Below are positions 36,505-45,443 of a DNA stretch of 64,000 nucleotides, piece by piece (the stretch's first letter is position 1; each line of letters starts with the position of its first letter). The notes under the pieces were generated by a model that saw only the letters and a list, made by a program, of their open reading frames with translations, searched no databases and was not told where the DNA came from. The DNA is taken from NCBI RefSeq assembly GCF_001426545.1, contig NZ_LMEZ01000007.1, forward strand, positions 1-64,000. The letters run 5' to 3'. This stretch comes from Mycobacterium sp. Root135 (lineage in GTDB: Bacteria; Actinomycetota; Actinomycetes; Mycobacteriales; Mycobacteriaceae). The position numbers and the translations under genes were made by a program.

Positions 36505-37683
36505 TTGGCGAACGACCCGGCTGTCGAAGACGTCAGCCGCCTCCAGCACACCTCCCGCGACAGCAGCACCCTCCCCGCGGTGATGTCGCAGTGGCTCGCC
36601 ACCGTTCTTCCCGGGGGAGCCGTGCCCACGGTGACCGTCGAGAGCGGAGTCGACGCGAACGGAATGTCCTCGGAGACAATCATCCTCACCGGCGAGTGGG
36701 AGCAGGACGGTCAGACCGCGAAGCAGAAGTGGGTGGCCCGCGTCGCCCCCAGCGCCGCGGACGTGCCGGTCTTCCCGACCTATCGAATGGACCATCAGTT
36801 CGACGTCATCCGACTGGTCGGCGAGCTGAGCGACGTGCCCGTCCCCCGCGTCCGCTGGTTGGAGGACACGGGTGACGTCCTCGGCACGCCGTTCTTCCTG
36901 ATGGACCTCGCCGGCGGCGTCGTGCCACCCGACGTGATGCCGTATACGTTCGGCGGCAACTGGTTCGCCGACGCACCCGCCGACAGGCAGCGTGAGCTCC
37001 AGGACTCCACCGTCGAGGTGCTGGCGAAACTGCATTCGATTCCCGACGCGGAGAACACCTTCGGCTTCCTCGCCGAGGTCGACCCGCCCGGTGACACTCC
37101 GTTGCGCCGCCACTTCTGCTGGCTCAAGGACTGGTACGAATTCGCCGTCGCCGACATCGGCCGGTCGCCACTGGTCGAACGCGCACTGGCCTGGCTGGAG
37201 CAGAACTTCCCCGACGACGTCGCGGCGACGCAGCCGGTGCTGGCGTGGGGCGACTCGCGGATCGGCAACGTGCTCTACGAAGACTTTCGGCCCGTCGCCG
37301 TGCTGGACTGGGAGATGGCGACCGTCGGACCACGCGAACTCGACGTCTCCTGGATCATCTTCGCCCACATGGTGTTCCAGGAGCTGGCGGGCTTGGCCGG
37401 CCTGCCAGGCCTGCCCGACGTGCTGCGCGAGGACGACGTGCGCTCGACGTATGAGGAACTGACCGGCACCGCCCTCGGAGCGCTGGACTGGTTCTACGTG
37501 TATTCCGGTGTGATCTGGTGCTGCGTGTTCATGCGGACCAGCGCCCGGCGGGTGCACTTCGGCGAGATGGAGAAGCCCGATGACGTCGAGTCGCAGTTCT
37601 ATCACGCGTCGCTGCTGAAGCGGCTGATCGGTCCGGAGGGCAGGAGCGCAGCGACCGGGGAAGAGGAAGAGGTAGCCAACTGA
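36505..37683 (+). CDS. APH-family phosphotransferase
   Basis: 392-residue kinase-fold protein. Start TTG 36505 with AAGGGG five bases upstream; no closer ATG fits. Features: catalytic loop VLAWGDSRIGNVLYED (about 244-259), where the usual His of HGD is Trp, and metal loop AVLDWEMATVGPRELDVSW. Members of this branch sit near acyl-CoA dehydrogenases or uncharacterised proteins and probably phosphorylate hydroxylated lipids or CoA esters; resistance is unlikely. It is coupled to the next gene by TGATG and divergent from a TetR gene. Confidence 0.85.
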   Translation: MANDPAVEDVSRLQHTSRDSSTLPAVMSQWLATVLPGGAVPTVTVESGVDANGMSSETIILTGEWEQDGQTAKQKWVARVAPSAADVPVFPTYRMDHQFDVIRLVGELSDVPVPRVRWLEDTGDVLGTPFFLMDLAGGVVPPDVMPYTFGGNWFADAPADRQRELQDSTVEVLAKLHSIPDAENTFGFLAEVDPPGDTPLRRHFCWLKDWYEFAVADIGRSPLVERALAWLEQNFPDDVAATQPVLAWGDSRIGNVLYEDFRPVAVLDWEMATVGPRELDVSWIIFAHMVFQELAGLAGLPGLPDVLREDDVRSTYEELTGTALGALDWFYVYSGVIWCCVFMRTSARRVHFGEMEKPDDVESQFYHASLLKRLIGPEGRSAATGEEEEVAN

Positions 37684-38798
37684 TGCTCACCCCCATGGAC
37701 GAGTTTCCGCTGCACCAGGTTCCGCAGCCGATCGCACAGCCGGAGTCCTCGGACCGCAACTTCTACGACCGGTCCTATTTCAACGCCCACGACCGCAGTG
37801 GCGACATCTTCCTCATCACCGGCATCGGGTACTACCCGAACCTCGGGGTGAAGGATGCCTTCGTGCTCGTTCGGCGCGGTGACCAGCAGACCGCGGTGCA
37901 CCTGTCGGACGCCATCGACCACGACCGGCTCAACCAGCACGTCCTCGGGTACCGCGTCGAGGTCCAGGAGCCGCTGCGCCGGCTGCGAATCGTCCTGGAA
38001 GAGACCGACGGAATCGCCGCCGACCTCACCTGGAACGGGCTGTTCGACGTCGTCCAGGAACAACGGCACCTGCTTCGGGCCGGCAACCGAATCACCCTGG
38101 ACGCCCAGCGGTTCGCGCAATTAGGTTCCTGGAGCGGGCATCTCGCGATCGACGGCGAAGAAATCACCGTCGACCCGTCGACCTGGATCGGCAGCCGCGA
38201 CCGGTCGTGGGGCATCCGGCCCGTCGGAGAGGCCGAACCCGCCGGGCGCCCGGCACATCCGCCGTTCGAGGGCATGTGGTGGCTGTACGTGCCGATGGCG
38301 TTCGACGACTTCTCGATCGTGCTCATCATCCAGGAGGATCCCAGCGGATTCCGTTCACTCAACGACTGCACGCGGATCTGGAAGGACGGACGCGTCGAAC
38401 AACTGGGGTGGCCGCGCGTCAAGATCCACTACACCTCGGGGACGCGAATCCCGACCGGCGCCAGCATCGACGCCACCGCGCTCGACGGATCGCCCGTGCA
38501 CTTCGAGGTGGAATCCAAACTGCCCGTGCCGATTCACGTCGGCGGCGGCTACGGCGGTGACTCGGACTGGATCCATGGCATGTGGAGGGGCGAGAAGTTC
38601 ACCGAGCGTCTCACCTACGACATGACCGACCCGGCGATCGTGGGTCGGGCCGGGTTCGGCGTCATCGACCACGTCGGCCGGGCGCTGTGCACCGAAGGCA
38701 ACCGTGCACCCGTCGAGGGCTGGGGCCTCTTCGAACACGGCGCGCTTGGCCGCCACGACCCGTCGGGCTTCACCGACTGGCTGACGGTGGCGGACTAG
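37683..38798 (+). CDS. conserved protein of unknown function paired with the phosphotransferase
   Basis: 371-residue soluble protein without signal peptide, rich in beta strands and Trp. Notable motifs: DRSYFNAHDRSGDIFLITGIGYYPN (about 26-50), STWIGSRDRSWGIRPVG (about 163-179), and VGGGYGGDSDWIHGMWRG (about 286-303). The two-halved beta pattern and the SRDRSWG motif recall the AttH/CrtC-like double-lipocalin fold, but I cannot confirm that. ATG 37683 overlaps the kinase stop by one base, which strongly implies joint function. Confidence 0.7.
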   Translation: MLTPMDEFPLHQVPQPIAQPESSDRNFYDRSYFNAHDRSGDIFLITGIGYYPNLGVKDAFVLVRRGDQQTAVHLSDAIDHDRLNQHVLGYRVEVQEPLRRLRIVLEETDGIAADLTWNGLFDVVQEQRHLLRAGNRITLDAQRFAQLGSWSGHLAIDGEEITVDPSTWIGSRDRSWGIRPVGEAEPAGRPAHPPFEGMWWLYVPMAFDDFSIVLIIQEDPSGFRSLNDCTRIWKDGRVEQLGWPRVKIHYTSGTRIPTGASIDATALDGSPVHFEVESKLPVPIHVGGGYGGDSDWIHGMWRGEKFTERLTYDMTDPAIVGRAGFGVIDHVGRALCTEGNRAPVEGWGLFEHGALGRHDPSGFTDWLTVAD

Positions 38799-38860
38799 CC
38801 TCCCGAATGGGTCAACGGCTCTAGCACGCCGGTCCGACACTTCCGGTGGCCTGGGCGGGG

Positions 38861-38888
38861 TTGTCCACAGGATGGCGGGTTGTCCACA
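38861..38888 (+). repeat. two DnaA-box-like repeats upstream of the 13E12 gene
   Basis: TTGTCCACAG occurs at 38861-38870 and TTGTCCACA at 38880-38888, spaced 19 bases start to start. TTGTCCACA is the mycobacterial DnaA-box consensus. They lie 53-80 bases upstream of the full-length 13E12 gene. They could bind DnaA or simply be part of the repeat-family leader. Confidence 0.6.
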
Positions 38889-38940
38889 GAGTGCTTGTAG
38901 CAGAACGGCTTTCGTCGTACCGGCGTCATAGACTGAGTTC

Positions 38941-40506
38941 ATGTTCGACGGTCTGGTGGACGCGACGACCGACACCTCAGGTGCCGGGGCGCTCTCGGCG
39001 TGGACGCGGGTGGAATCCGCCGCATGCGCCCGCAAGGTCGCGGCGGTGGCCGCGATGCTCGCCGAGGCCTACGCCGCGTCCGGCTCTGCCGATCGCGACC
39101 AATGGTGCCTGGACAACTTCGACGCCGTCGCCGCCCACGTCGGAGCCACCCAACGCATCACCCCCGGCGCCGCCTCCAACCAACTCCTCATCGCCGTCGC
39201 CCTGCACGAACGCTTCCCTCAGGTCGCCGCGATCTTCGCCGAAGGACTCATCACCTACCAACTGGTCCGGGCCGTGGTGCAACGCGGAGCCCTGGTCGTC
39301 GACCCCGACGCGCTGCGCGCCCTTGACGCCCTACTTGCCGAGGCGTTCGGGACCTGGGGACCGATGTCGGTGGACAAGACCGAAAAGACCCTCGACGCCT
39401 ACGTCGCCCAGGTAGACCCCCACGCGGTGCGCCGCACCGAGACCAAGGCCCGAAGTCGGTCGGTCGAGGTCAGCGTCGACGAGGACGGCAGCGGCCTGGC
39501 CACCGTCTACGCGACCTTGTTCGCCCACGACGCGAAGGCGTTCGAGGCCCGGTTGCGAGGACTGGCCGACACCGTGTGTCCAGCTGATCCGCGCACCGCC
39601 GAGCAGCGCCGCGCCGATGCGACCGGGGCGCTGGCCAACGGCAACGACCGCCTGGCCTGCCTCTGCGGCACCGAGGACTGCCCGGCCGCGCAGAACCCAC
39701 CCTCAACCGGGATGGTGGTCTACGTGATCGCGAGCGCGGACACGCTCCCCAAGCCGACGGTTACGCCCGACTCCGGGCCGTCGGCGCCGACGCCGGAGAC
39801 TCCCGCGCCGCCTTCGCTGGACGGGGAGCAGCCACCCTTGTTCGACAAGCCACTGCGCGAGCTGATGCTCACCGAGGCGCTCACCCCGACCCCGGGGCGC
39901 CTGGCCAGCCTGCGGCCCGCGGCCTTCATGGGTGGACAGTTCCTGCCCGGGGCGATCGCGTGCCGCGCTAGCCAAGGGGCCACCATCACCCCGATCCTCC
40001 ACCCCGGGCAAGCGCCACCAGAATCCCGCTACCGCCCGTCGAAGAAGCTGGCCGACTTCATCCGCTGCCGAGACATGACGTGTCGCTTCCCCGGCTGCCG
40101 CGTACCCGCCACGAATTGCGACGTGGACCACGGCATCCCGTGGCCCTACGGCCCAACCGCGGCATCCAACCTGAAATGTCTATGCCGTCGACACCATCTG
40201 TTGAAGACCTTCTGGGGTGGTGAGAAGGGTTGGCGTGACGAGCAACTCGACGACGGAACGGTCATCTGGACCGCACCCGACGGCCGACGGCATATCACCA
40301 CACCGGGCAGCAGACTGCTCTTCCCCGAACTCAGCGCACCCACCATGACGGTGACGCCGACCGGAAGACCCACACCGCACACCGCCGGGCTCACCATGCC
40401 GCGCCGCACGACCACCCGCAGCGAAGACCGCGCCGCACGGATCGCAGCCGAACGCGAACTCAACGAGGCTGACGGTGGCGGACTGGCAAGGATGCCGACG
40501 ACGTAA
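38941..40506 (+). CDS. full-length DUF222/HNH endonuclease, 13E12 repeat family
   Basis: 521 residues: an Ala-rich helical DUF222 domain (about 1-300) followed by an HNH nuclease domain with zinc Cys in CRFPGCRVP (about 380-388), the core DVDHGIPW, NLKCLCRRHHLLKTFW and a conserved WTAPDGRRH tail (about 430). The low-complexity Pro linker (DSGPSAPTPETPAPP) is at about 277-291. The family is multicopy in mycobacteria and thought to be mobile or selfish. No transposon ends are visible here. Upstream are two DnaA-box-like repeats; downstream is a stem-loop. Confidence 0.92.
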   Translation: MFDGLVDATTDTSGAGALSAWTRVESAACARKVAAVAAMLAEAYAASGSADRDQWCLDNFDAVAAHVGATQRITPGAASNQLLIAVALHERFPQVAAIFAEGLITYQLVRAVVQRGALVVDPDALRALDALLAEAFGTWGPMSVDKTEKTLDAYVAQVDPHAVRRTETKARSRSVEVSVDEDGSGLATVYATLFAHDAKAFEARLRGLADTVCPADPRTAEQRRADATGALANGNDRLACLCGTEDCPAAQNPPSTGMVVYVIASADTLPKPTVTPDSGPSAPTPETPAPPSLDGEQPPLFDKPLRELMLTEALTPTPGRLASLRPAAFMGGQFLPGAIACRASQGATITPILHPGQAPPESRYRPSKKLADFIRCRDMTCRFPGCRVPATNCDVDHGIPWPYGPTAASNLKCLCRRHHLLKTFWGGEKGWRDEQLDDGTVIWTAPDGRRHITTPGSRLLFPELSAPTMTVTPTGRPTPHTAGLTMPRRTTTRSEDRAARIAAERELNEADGGGLARMPTT

Positions 40507-40510
40507 TCAT

Positions 40511-40556
40511 TCTCCGCTCGGCGGCGTTCACCCTCAGGGGTTCGAACGCACGGAGA
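40511..40556. terminator. stem-loop between the 13E12 gene and the serine hydrolase
   Basis: Nested arms: TCTCCG with CGGAGA outside, GCGTTC with GAACGC inside, and ACCC with GGGT around a TCAG loop. It starts 4 bases after the 13E12 stop. The right outer arm abuts the AAGGAG ribosome-binding site of the next gene, so it could also affect that gene's translation. Confidence 0.5.
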
Positions 40557-40568
40557 GAAGGAGAAGTC

Positions 40569-41723
40569 ATGGTCCACGGCAGCTACGACCCGCTGTTTGC
40601 CGATCTCGTCAAAGCCCTGGACGACGAGCTCGTCAACGGCGGCGAAGTGGGAGCGGCCCTGGCGGTCGACGTCGACGGCGTCACCGTCGTCGACCTCTGG
40701 GGCGGATACGCCGACGCCGACCGAACATCCCGATGGAACGAAGACACCATCGTCAACGTGTGGTCCTGCACCAAACCCGTCTGCGTACTCGCGGCGCTGA
40801 TCCTGGTCGACCGCGGGCTGCTCGACCTCGACGCCCCCGTCGCACGGTACTGGCCGCAGTTCGCCGCCAACGGCAAGCAAGACATCCTGATTCGCCACGT
40901 GCTGTCGCACACCTCCGGGGTCGCCGGCTGGAACGAGCCCTTCACCCAGGAACAGATGTATGACCGCGACACCGCCGTCGCCCGCCTCGCGCAGCAGGCC
41001 CCCTGGTGGACGCCGGGAACCCAGGCCGGCTACCACGCCCAAAACTACGGACACCTCGTCGGGGAGATCGTCCGCCGGGTCACCGGCACCAGCCTGACCG
41101 ACTTCGTCCGACGCGAGATCGCCGAACCCTTGGGAGCCGACGTCCAAATCGGTGCCCGCGCCGCCGACGACCACCGCGTCGCCGAGCTGATCACTCCCCC
41201 ACCGTTTCAGCTGCCACCCCTTCCGCAGGACAGCCCCATGCGCAAGGTGTTCGCCGCACCCCCGGCCGCGGCCGAGCCCGCCAACACCACGGCCTGGCGG
41301 CGGGCCGAAGTCGCCGCGTGCAACGGTCACTCCAACGCCCGCGGCCTGGTCCGGGCACTCTCACCAATCACGTTGGGCGGCACAGCCAACGGCGTCACCC
41401 TGCTCAGACCCGAGACCATCGACCGCATCTTCGACGTCCAGGCAACAGGTCCCGACCTGGTGCTTGGCACCCCAGTCAGGTGGGGGCTGGGAATGGCCCT
41501 GCCCACCGCCGAGTTCCTGCCCTACCTGCCGACCGAACGCACCTGCTTCTGGGGCGGCTGGGGCGGCTCGCTGGTCGTGATGGACCTACCCCGGCGCACG
41601 ACCATCGCCTACACGATGAACCACATGGCCTCCGACCTCGTCGGATCCGACCGCACACGGCGCTACCTCGAAACCATCTACGAGGCACTCGCGGTGGGAC
41701 ATACCTCGGAGGAGAACTCGTGA
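40569..41723 (+). CDS. beta-lactamase-family serine hydrolase/esterase
   Basis: 384-residue class C beta-lactamase-fold esterase. Nucleophile motif S-x-x-K is SCTK in VWSCTKPVCVLAALI (about 62-65), the second motif Y-x-N is in YHAQNYG (about 157-163), and the HVLSHTSGVAGW signature sits at about 113-124. There is no signal peptide, so it is cytoplasmic. AAGGAG at 40558 gives a good ribosome-binding site. It resembles mycobacterial Lip esterases rather than true beta-lactamases. It is coupled to the damaged cupin gene (GTGA overlap). Confidence 0.88.
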   Translation: MVHGSYDPLFADLVKALDDELVNGGEVGAALAVDVDGVTVVDLWGGYADADRTSRWNEDTIVNVWSCTKPVCVLAALILVDRGLLDLDAPVARYWPQFAANGKQDILIRHVLSHTSGVAGWNEPFTQEQMYDRDTAVARLAQQAPWWTPGTQAGYHAQNYGHLVGEIVRRVTGTSLTDFVRREIAEPLGADVQIGARAADDHRVAELITPPPFQLPPLPQDSPMRKVFAAPPAAAEPANTTAWRRAEVAACNGHSNARGLVRALSPITLGGTANGVTLLRPETIDRIFDVQATGPDLVLGTPVRWGLGMALPTAEFLPYLPTERTCFWGGWGGSLVVMDLPRRTTIAYTMNHMASDLVGSDRTRRYLETIYEALAVGHTSEENS

Positions 41724-42206
41724 CGTTCGACATGCTGACACCCGAAGAGCAGCAGGCCGTCTGGTTCCTGGGCTCCCTGGTGCGCATCCGCCTCGGTGGC
41801 GGTGGTTCACCACGAGGGCGAACGCGGCTTCGGCAGTCCGAGGCATCGGCATCTGCTGGCCGACGAGACGTTCCTGGTGCTCGAGGGCGAGCTCAGCGTC
41901 GAGCTGGACGGCGACTTTCAGGCGGCGGGTCCCGGCAGTGCCGTGTTCCTGCCGCGCCAACGCTCACACGCCTTCGTGATCACCAGCCCGGTGGCGCGTT
42001 ATGTGACGCTGCACACCCCGGCCGACTTCGACGCGCTCCTTCTGGCCAGCGGTACCGTGGCCGTCCCCGGCGTCGACGCACCGCCGGCCGAAGCGTCGGA
42101 TCTCGGCGAGCTGGCCCGCATCGCCCGCGAGCATTCCATCGAAATCCTCGGCCCACCACCGTCACTCGAGAAAGCGCGCGGACCCTCCCCCCGCACCAGA
42201 ACATGA
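41720..42206 (+). pseudogene. cupin-domain protein, apparently frameshifted
   Basis: A GTG at 41720 overlaps the hydrolase stop and encodes a plausible start (VTFDMLTPEEQQAVWFLG, then SLVRIRLGG) but that frame then degenerates to Arg-rich sequence. The cupin itself continues in another frame from about 41796: AVVHHEGERGFGSPRHRH (metal His), FLVLEGELSVELDG and PGSAVFLPRQRSHAF. The break lies in GGTGGCGGTGG near 41795-41806. Expected intervening residues are missing, suggesting a small out-of-frame deletion; a sequencing error is the alternative. If intact, the protein would be about 160 residues. Translation from GTG 41796 (136 residues) could still give a cupin core. Confidence 0.65.
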
Positions 42207-42210
42207 AGAA

Positions 42211-42236
42211 GGGGCACCCGGATTACCGGGTGCCCC
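42211..42236. terminator. bidirectional terminator hairpin
   Basis: Perfect 11-bp stem GGGGCACCCGG/CCGGGTGCCCC with an ATTA tetraloop, between the convergent cupin and small secreted peptide genes. On the minus strand it is followed by TTCTTC. Confidence 0.9.
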
Positions 42237-42253
42237 TCGTTCGGGGGTGTGAG

Positions 42254-42421
42254 TCAGCGACCGTTGCCTACGATCGAGGTGACGGAACCGACACTGGCGC
42301 GCTGCTGAATGTCGCTGACCCACTGGTGATGGTCGATGTCGGCGCTCGCGGGTGCGGCCAGCCCGAAGAGGGCGGCGGCGAATCCGGAGGCGACGATGCT
42401 GGCGATGCTGAACTTCTTCAT
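42254..42421 (-). CDS. small secreted peptide, 55 residues
   Basis: MKKFSIASIVASGFAAALFGLAAPASAD is a clear Sec signal peptide with cleavage after ASA. The mature peptide is about 27 residues (DIDHHQWVSDIQQRASVGSV and a short tail). It has a dedicated terminator 18 bases downstream. A longer in-frame ORF runs antisense through the monooxygenase region and is a shadow. No Cys, so not a disulfide peptide. The family resembles other short exported mycobacterial proteins; the function is unknown. Confidence 0.65.
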   Translation of the reverse strand: MKKFSIASIVASGFAAALFGLAAPASADIDHHQWVSDIQQRASVGSVTSIVGNGR

Positions 42422-42471
42422 GGTGGTGTCAACGACACCCACCGCCAGTTTCATTCCAGGGGTCGAACGGG

Positions 42472-43968
42472 CTAAGCGGTCTGCGCCCTGTCGGATTGGG
42501 GTTTCCGCGCGGGGGTGCGACCGAAGACCATCGACTCTTCGACGCGGTCGAAGCGGTGGTCGAGGATGTCGAGGACGTAGTTGTGCCGCACGTTCCATGG
42601 CCTGCGGGTACCCGACTTTGGCAACGCGTGTGGGGCGCGCTGGATGTACCCGGCCTTCAGGTCGAAGGTCGGCTTCTCCTGCATGGGTACGCCACCAAGA
42701 TGCGGATAGGCGTGCGTGTAGCCACGAGAATCCATGTAGGCCAACAACTTCGCCACCGCGCGGGCGGTCATGTCGGCGCGAAGCGTCCACGACGCGTTGG
42801 TGTAGCCGATGCACCATGCCATGTTGGGCACGTCCTCGAGCAGATATTCCTTGTAGACGAAGCGATCGGAGGGCGCGATCTCATTGCCGTCCATGACGAT
42901 GCGGACGCCGCCGAGCGCCTGCAGCTGTAACCCGGTTGCGGTCACGATCACGTCGGCGTCGACGCGCTTGCCGGAGGCGAGCACGATGCCGGTGGCGTCG
43001 ACGTGGTCGACGTGGTCGGTCACCACCTCGGCGCGGCCGTCGCTGATGTCCTCGAACAGATCTCCGTCCAGGACCAGGCACATCCGCTGGTCCCACGGGT
43101 CGTAGCGCGGCTTGAAGTGCACGTCGACGTCATAGCCCTGGGGCAGCGCGGCGATGGTGCGGTTCCTGATCAGCCGCCGACCGAGCTTCGGGGCCTGACG
43201 CAGGACAAAGTACGACAATACCGAGAAGGCGGCGTTGCGGGCCCGCACCACACTGTGAGCCAGCTTCGGCGGCAACACCTTTCGGATTGCCTCCACCATC
43301 GGGTCGACCCGCGCCATCGACATCATGTAGGTCGGCGAGCGCTGCAGCATCGTGACGTGGGCGGCCGTCTTCGCCAACGCGGGCACCAGGCTGATGGCCG
43401 TCGCGCCGCTGCCGATCACGACGATTCGCTTGCCGGAGTGATCCAGCGACTCCGGCCAGAACTGGGGGTGCACCACCTCGCCGGTGAAGTCCTCGAGACC
43501 GGGGAATTCGGGGCGGTACGGCGTGTCGTAGTCGTAGTAGCCGGTGCCGAAGAACACGAAGCGCCCCCGGTACAGCTTGTCCGATCCGTCGGACGCCGTC
43601 GTGCGCAACGTCCAGGTGTCGGTGGACGAGTCCCATTCCGCGGAACCGACGCGGGTGTCGAACCGGATGTGACGGTCCATGCCGTGGTGTCGGGCGGCGT
43701 CGGTGAGGTAGTCGCGGATGTCGCCGCCGTCGGCCACGTTCTCCGGCCGGGTCCACGGCTCGAAGGGCAGGCTCAGGGTGAAGATGTCGCTGTCGGACCG
43801 GATTCCCGGGTAGCGAAACAGGTCCCACGTGCCGCCGATGCGTTCGCGCCGCTCCAGGATGGTGTAGCTGAGGTGGGGGTTGCGCTGGTGAATGCGATAC
43901 GCGGCGCCGAGCCCCGAGATGCCCGCGCCGATGATCAGCACGTCCGAGTATTCCGCCTGGTCGTCCAT
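42472..43968 (-). CDS. FAD-containing Baeyer-Villiger-type monooxygenase, EthA-like
   Basis: 498-residue flavin monooxygenase. FAD site VLIIGAGISGLGAAYRI (about 9-25), GTWDLFRYPGIRSDSDIF, the Baeyer-Villiger fingerprint FTGEVVHPQFWPE (FxGxxxHxxxWP), and the NADPH site VVIGSGATAISLVPAL. The start is ATG 43968 with a perfect AGGAGG six bases upstream, overriding a longer in-frame extension. It resembles EthA (ketone oxygenation, thioamide prodrug activation) in length and motifs. No EthR-like repressor is adjacent; the divergent neighbour is an amine oxidase. Confidence 0.9.
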   Translation of the reverse strand: MDDQAEYSDVLIIGAGISGLGAAYRIHQRNPHLSYTILERRERIGGTWDLFRYPGIRSDSDIFTLSLPFEPWTRPENVADGGDIRDYLTDAARHHGMDRHIRFDTRVGSAEWDSSTDTWTLRTTASDGSDKLYRGRFVFFGTGYYDYDTPYRPEFPGLEDFTGEVVHPQFWPESLDHSGKRIVVIGSGATAISLVPALAKTAAHVTMLQRSPTYMMSMARVDPMVEAIRKVLPPKLAHSVVRARNAAFSVLSYFVLRQAPKLGRRLIRNRTIAALPQGYDVDVHFKPRYDPWDQRMCLVLDGDLFEDISDGRAEVVTDHVDHVDATGIVLASGKRVDADVIVTATGLQLQALGGVRIVMDGNEIAPSDRFVYKEYLLEDVPNMAWCIGYTNASWTLRADMTARAVAKLLAYMDSRGYTHAYPHLGGVPMQEKPTFDLKAGYIQRAPHALPKSGTRRPWNVRHNYVLDILDHRFDRVEESMVFGRTPARKPQSDRAQTA

Positions 43969-44090
43969 CGAGAGCCTCCTTGGTCCTGCCGCGTACCAGC
44001 CCCACGATAGGGGGTCCGCCTCGAAGTGCGTCGGCGATCCGGCCGTCCGAACGACGCCGTGTCGACCCTCGCACGTGAGAGCCTGGTCAC

Positions 44091-45443
44091 GTGACCAATC
44101 CACCAGGTCTTGACGTCGTCGTCGTGGGTGCCGGTTTCGCCGGGCTGACGGTCGCCCGCGCTCTCACCGCACTCGGGCACGACGTCGTCGTCCTGGAGGG
44201 GCGTGACCGGGTCGGCGGACGGTCCTTCACCACCACGGTCGCCGGTGTGCCCGTCGACCTCGGCGCCACCTTCGTCGGACCGACCCAAACCGAAGTGCTC
44301 GCGCTGGCCGCCGAGCTCGGCTGCACGACCGTTCCGACCCACAACGTCGGCAAGAACCTGATCCGCTGGCGCGGCCGGGTCAGGTCCTACCGCAGCACCA
44401 TCCCCAAGCTGTCGATCCTAGAACTGCTCGACGTGTCGCGCATTCAGTGGCGGTTCGAACGCCTCGCCAAGCAGGTTCCGCTCGGAGCGCCGTGGACGGC
44501 CCCCACGGCGAGTCGACTCGACCACGAGACCGTCGAGGGATGGCTGCGGTCGGTCCACGCGGGCAAGAGCACCAGGGACCTCATGGCGATCATGACGCGG
44601 GTGACGTGGGGTTGCGAGCCCAACGAGGTGTCGATGCTGCACGCCGTGCACTACATCAAGGCCGCAGGCGGCATCGGGACCATGCTCGACGTCAAGGGCG
44701 GTGCGCAGCAAGACCGCTTTCCCGACGGCACCCAGCAGATCGCGGTCCGCATGGCGGAGGCGCTCGGCGATCGCGTCCGCCTCGACGACGTCGTCGAACG
44801 CATCGAGCACAGCGGGTCCGGTGTCACCGTGCACACCGCCACCGGAGCGGTTACCGCGCGCGCCGTCGTCGTCGCGGTCCCGCCGGCGCACCGGGCCGCC
44901 ATCGCGTTCGAGCCCGGCCTGCCCGCCGGATACGCCGAGCTCGCGAAGAACTGGCCGCTTGGCAATCTGAGCAAGGCGTACGCGGCCTACGAGACGCCGT
45001 TCTGGCGCACCGCAGGGCAGTCGGGCGAGGCTCTGTCCGACGACGGTTCGGTGTTCATCACCTTCGACGTCAGTCCCGGCGACGGTGGCCCCGGCGTCCT
45101 GCTCGGCTTCACCGATGCGCGCAGCTTCGACCCGCTCGAACCGCAGGAGCGCCGGGCCCGCGCCCTCGAGTGCTTCGCGAGCCTGTTCGGCGAAGCCGCC
45201 CGCAACCCGGTCGACTACGTCGACCACCGGTGGAGCGCCGAATCCTTCGCACCCGGTGGCCCCACGGCCGCGGTGCCGCCCGGGTCGTGGACGACCTACG
45301 GACACCGGTTGCGCGAACCGGTCGACGGCATCTTCTGGGCGGGTACCGAGACAGCCGACGAGTGGACGGGTTTCCTCGACGGGGCGGTGCGATCGGGTCG
45401 TCGCGCGGCCGCCGAGGTCGCCGGATACCTGGCTACGAACTGA
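44091..45443 (+). CDS. flavin monoamine oxidase-family protein
   Basis: 450-residue FAD-dependent amine oxidase (putrescine/monoamine oxidase type). FAD-binding VVVVGAGFAGLTVARAL and VLEGRDRVGGRSFTT at the N-terminus, and the C-terminal flavin motif GIFWAGTETADEWTGFLDGAVRSGRRAA. GTG start; the intergenic region to the divergent monooxygenase is 122 bases. No signal peptide, so cytosolic. The amine substrate is not evident. Confidence 0.9.
   Translation: MTNPPGLDVVVVGAGFAGLTVARALTALGHDVVVLEGRDRVGGRSFTTTVAGVPVDLGATFVGPTQTEVLALAAELGCTTVPTHNVGKNLIRWRGRVRSYRSTIPKLSILELLDVSRIQWRFERLAKQVPLGAPWTAPTASRLDHETVEGWLRSVHAGKSTRDLMAIMTRVTWGCEPNEVSMLHAVHYIKAAGGIGTMLDVKGGAQQDRFPDGTQQIAVRMAEALGDRVRLDDVVERIEHSGSGVTVHTATGAVTARAVVVAVPPAHRAAIAFEPGLPAGYAELAKNWPLGNLSKAYAAYETPFWRTAGQSGEALSDDGSVFITFDVSPGDGGPGVLLGFTDARSFDPLEPQERRARALECFASLFGEAARNPVDYVDHRWSAESFAPGGPTAAVPPGSWTTYGHRLREPVDGIFWAGTETADEWTGFLDGAVRSGRRAAAEVAGYLATN

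Noticed and set aside
42472..43968. ethA/ethR locus
   Set aside because: The monooxygenase is EthA-like, but no divergent EthR-type TetR gene is present; the neighbour is an amine oxidase.
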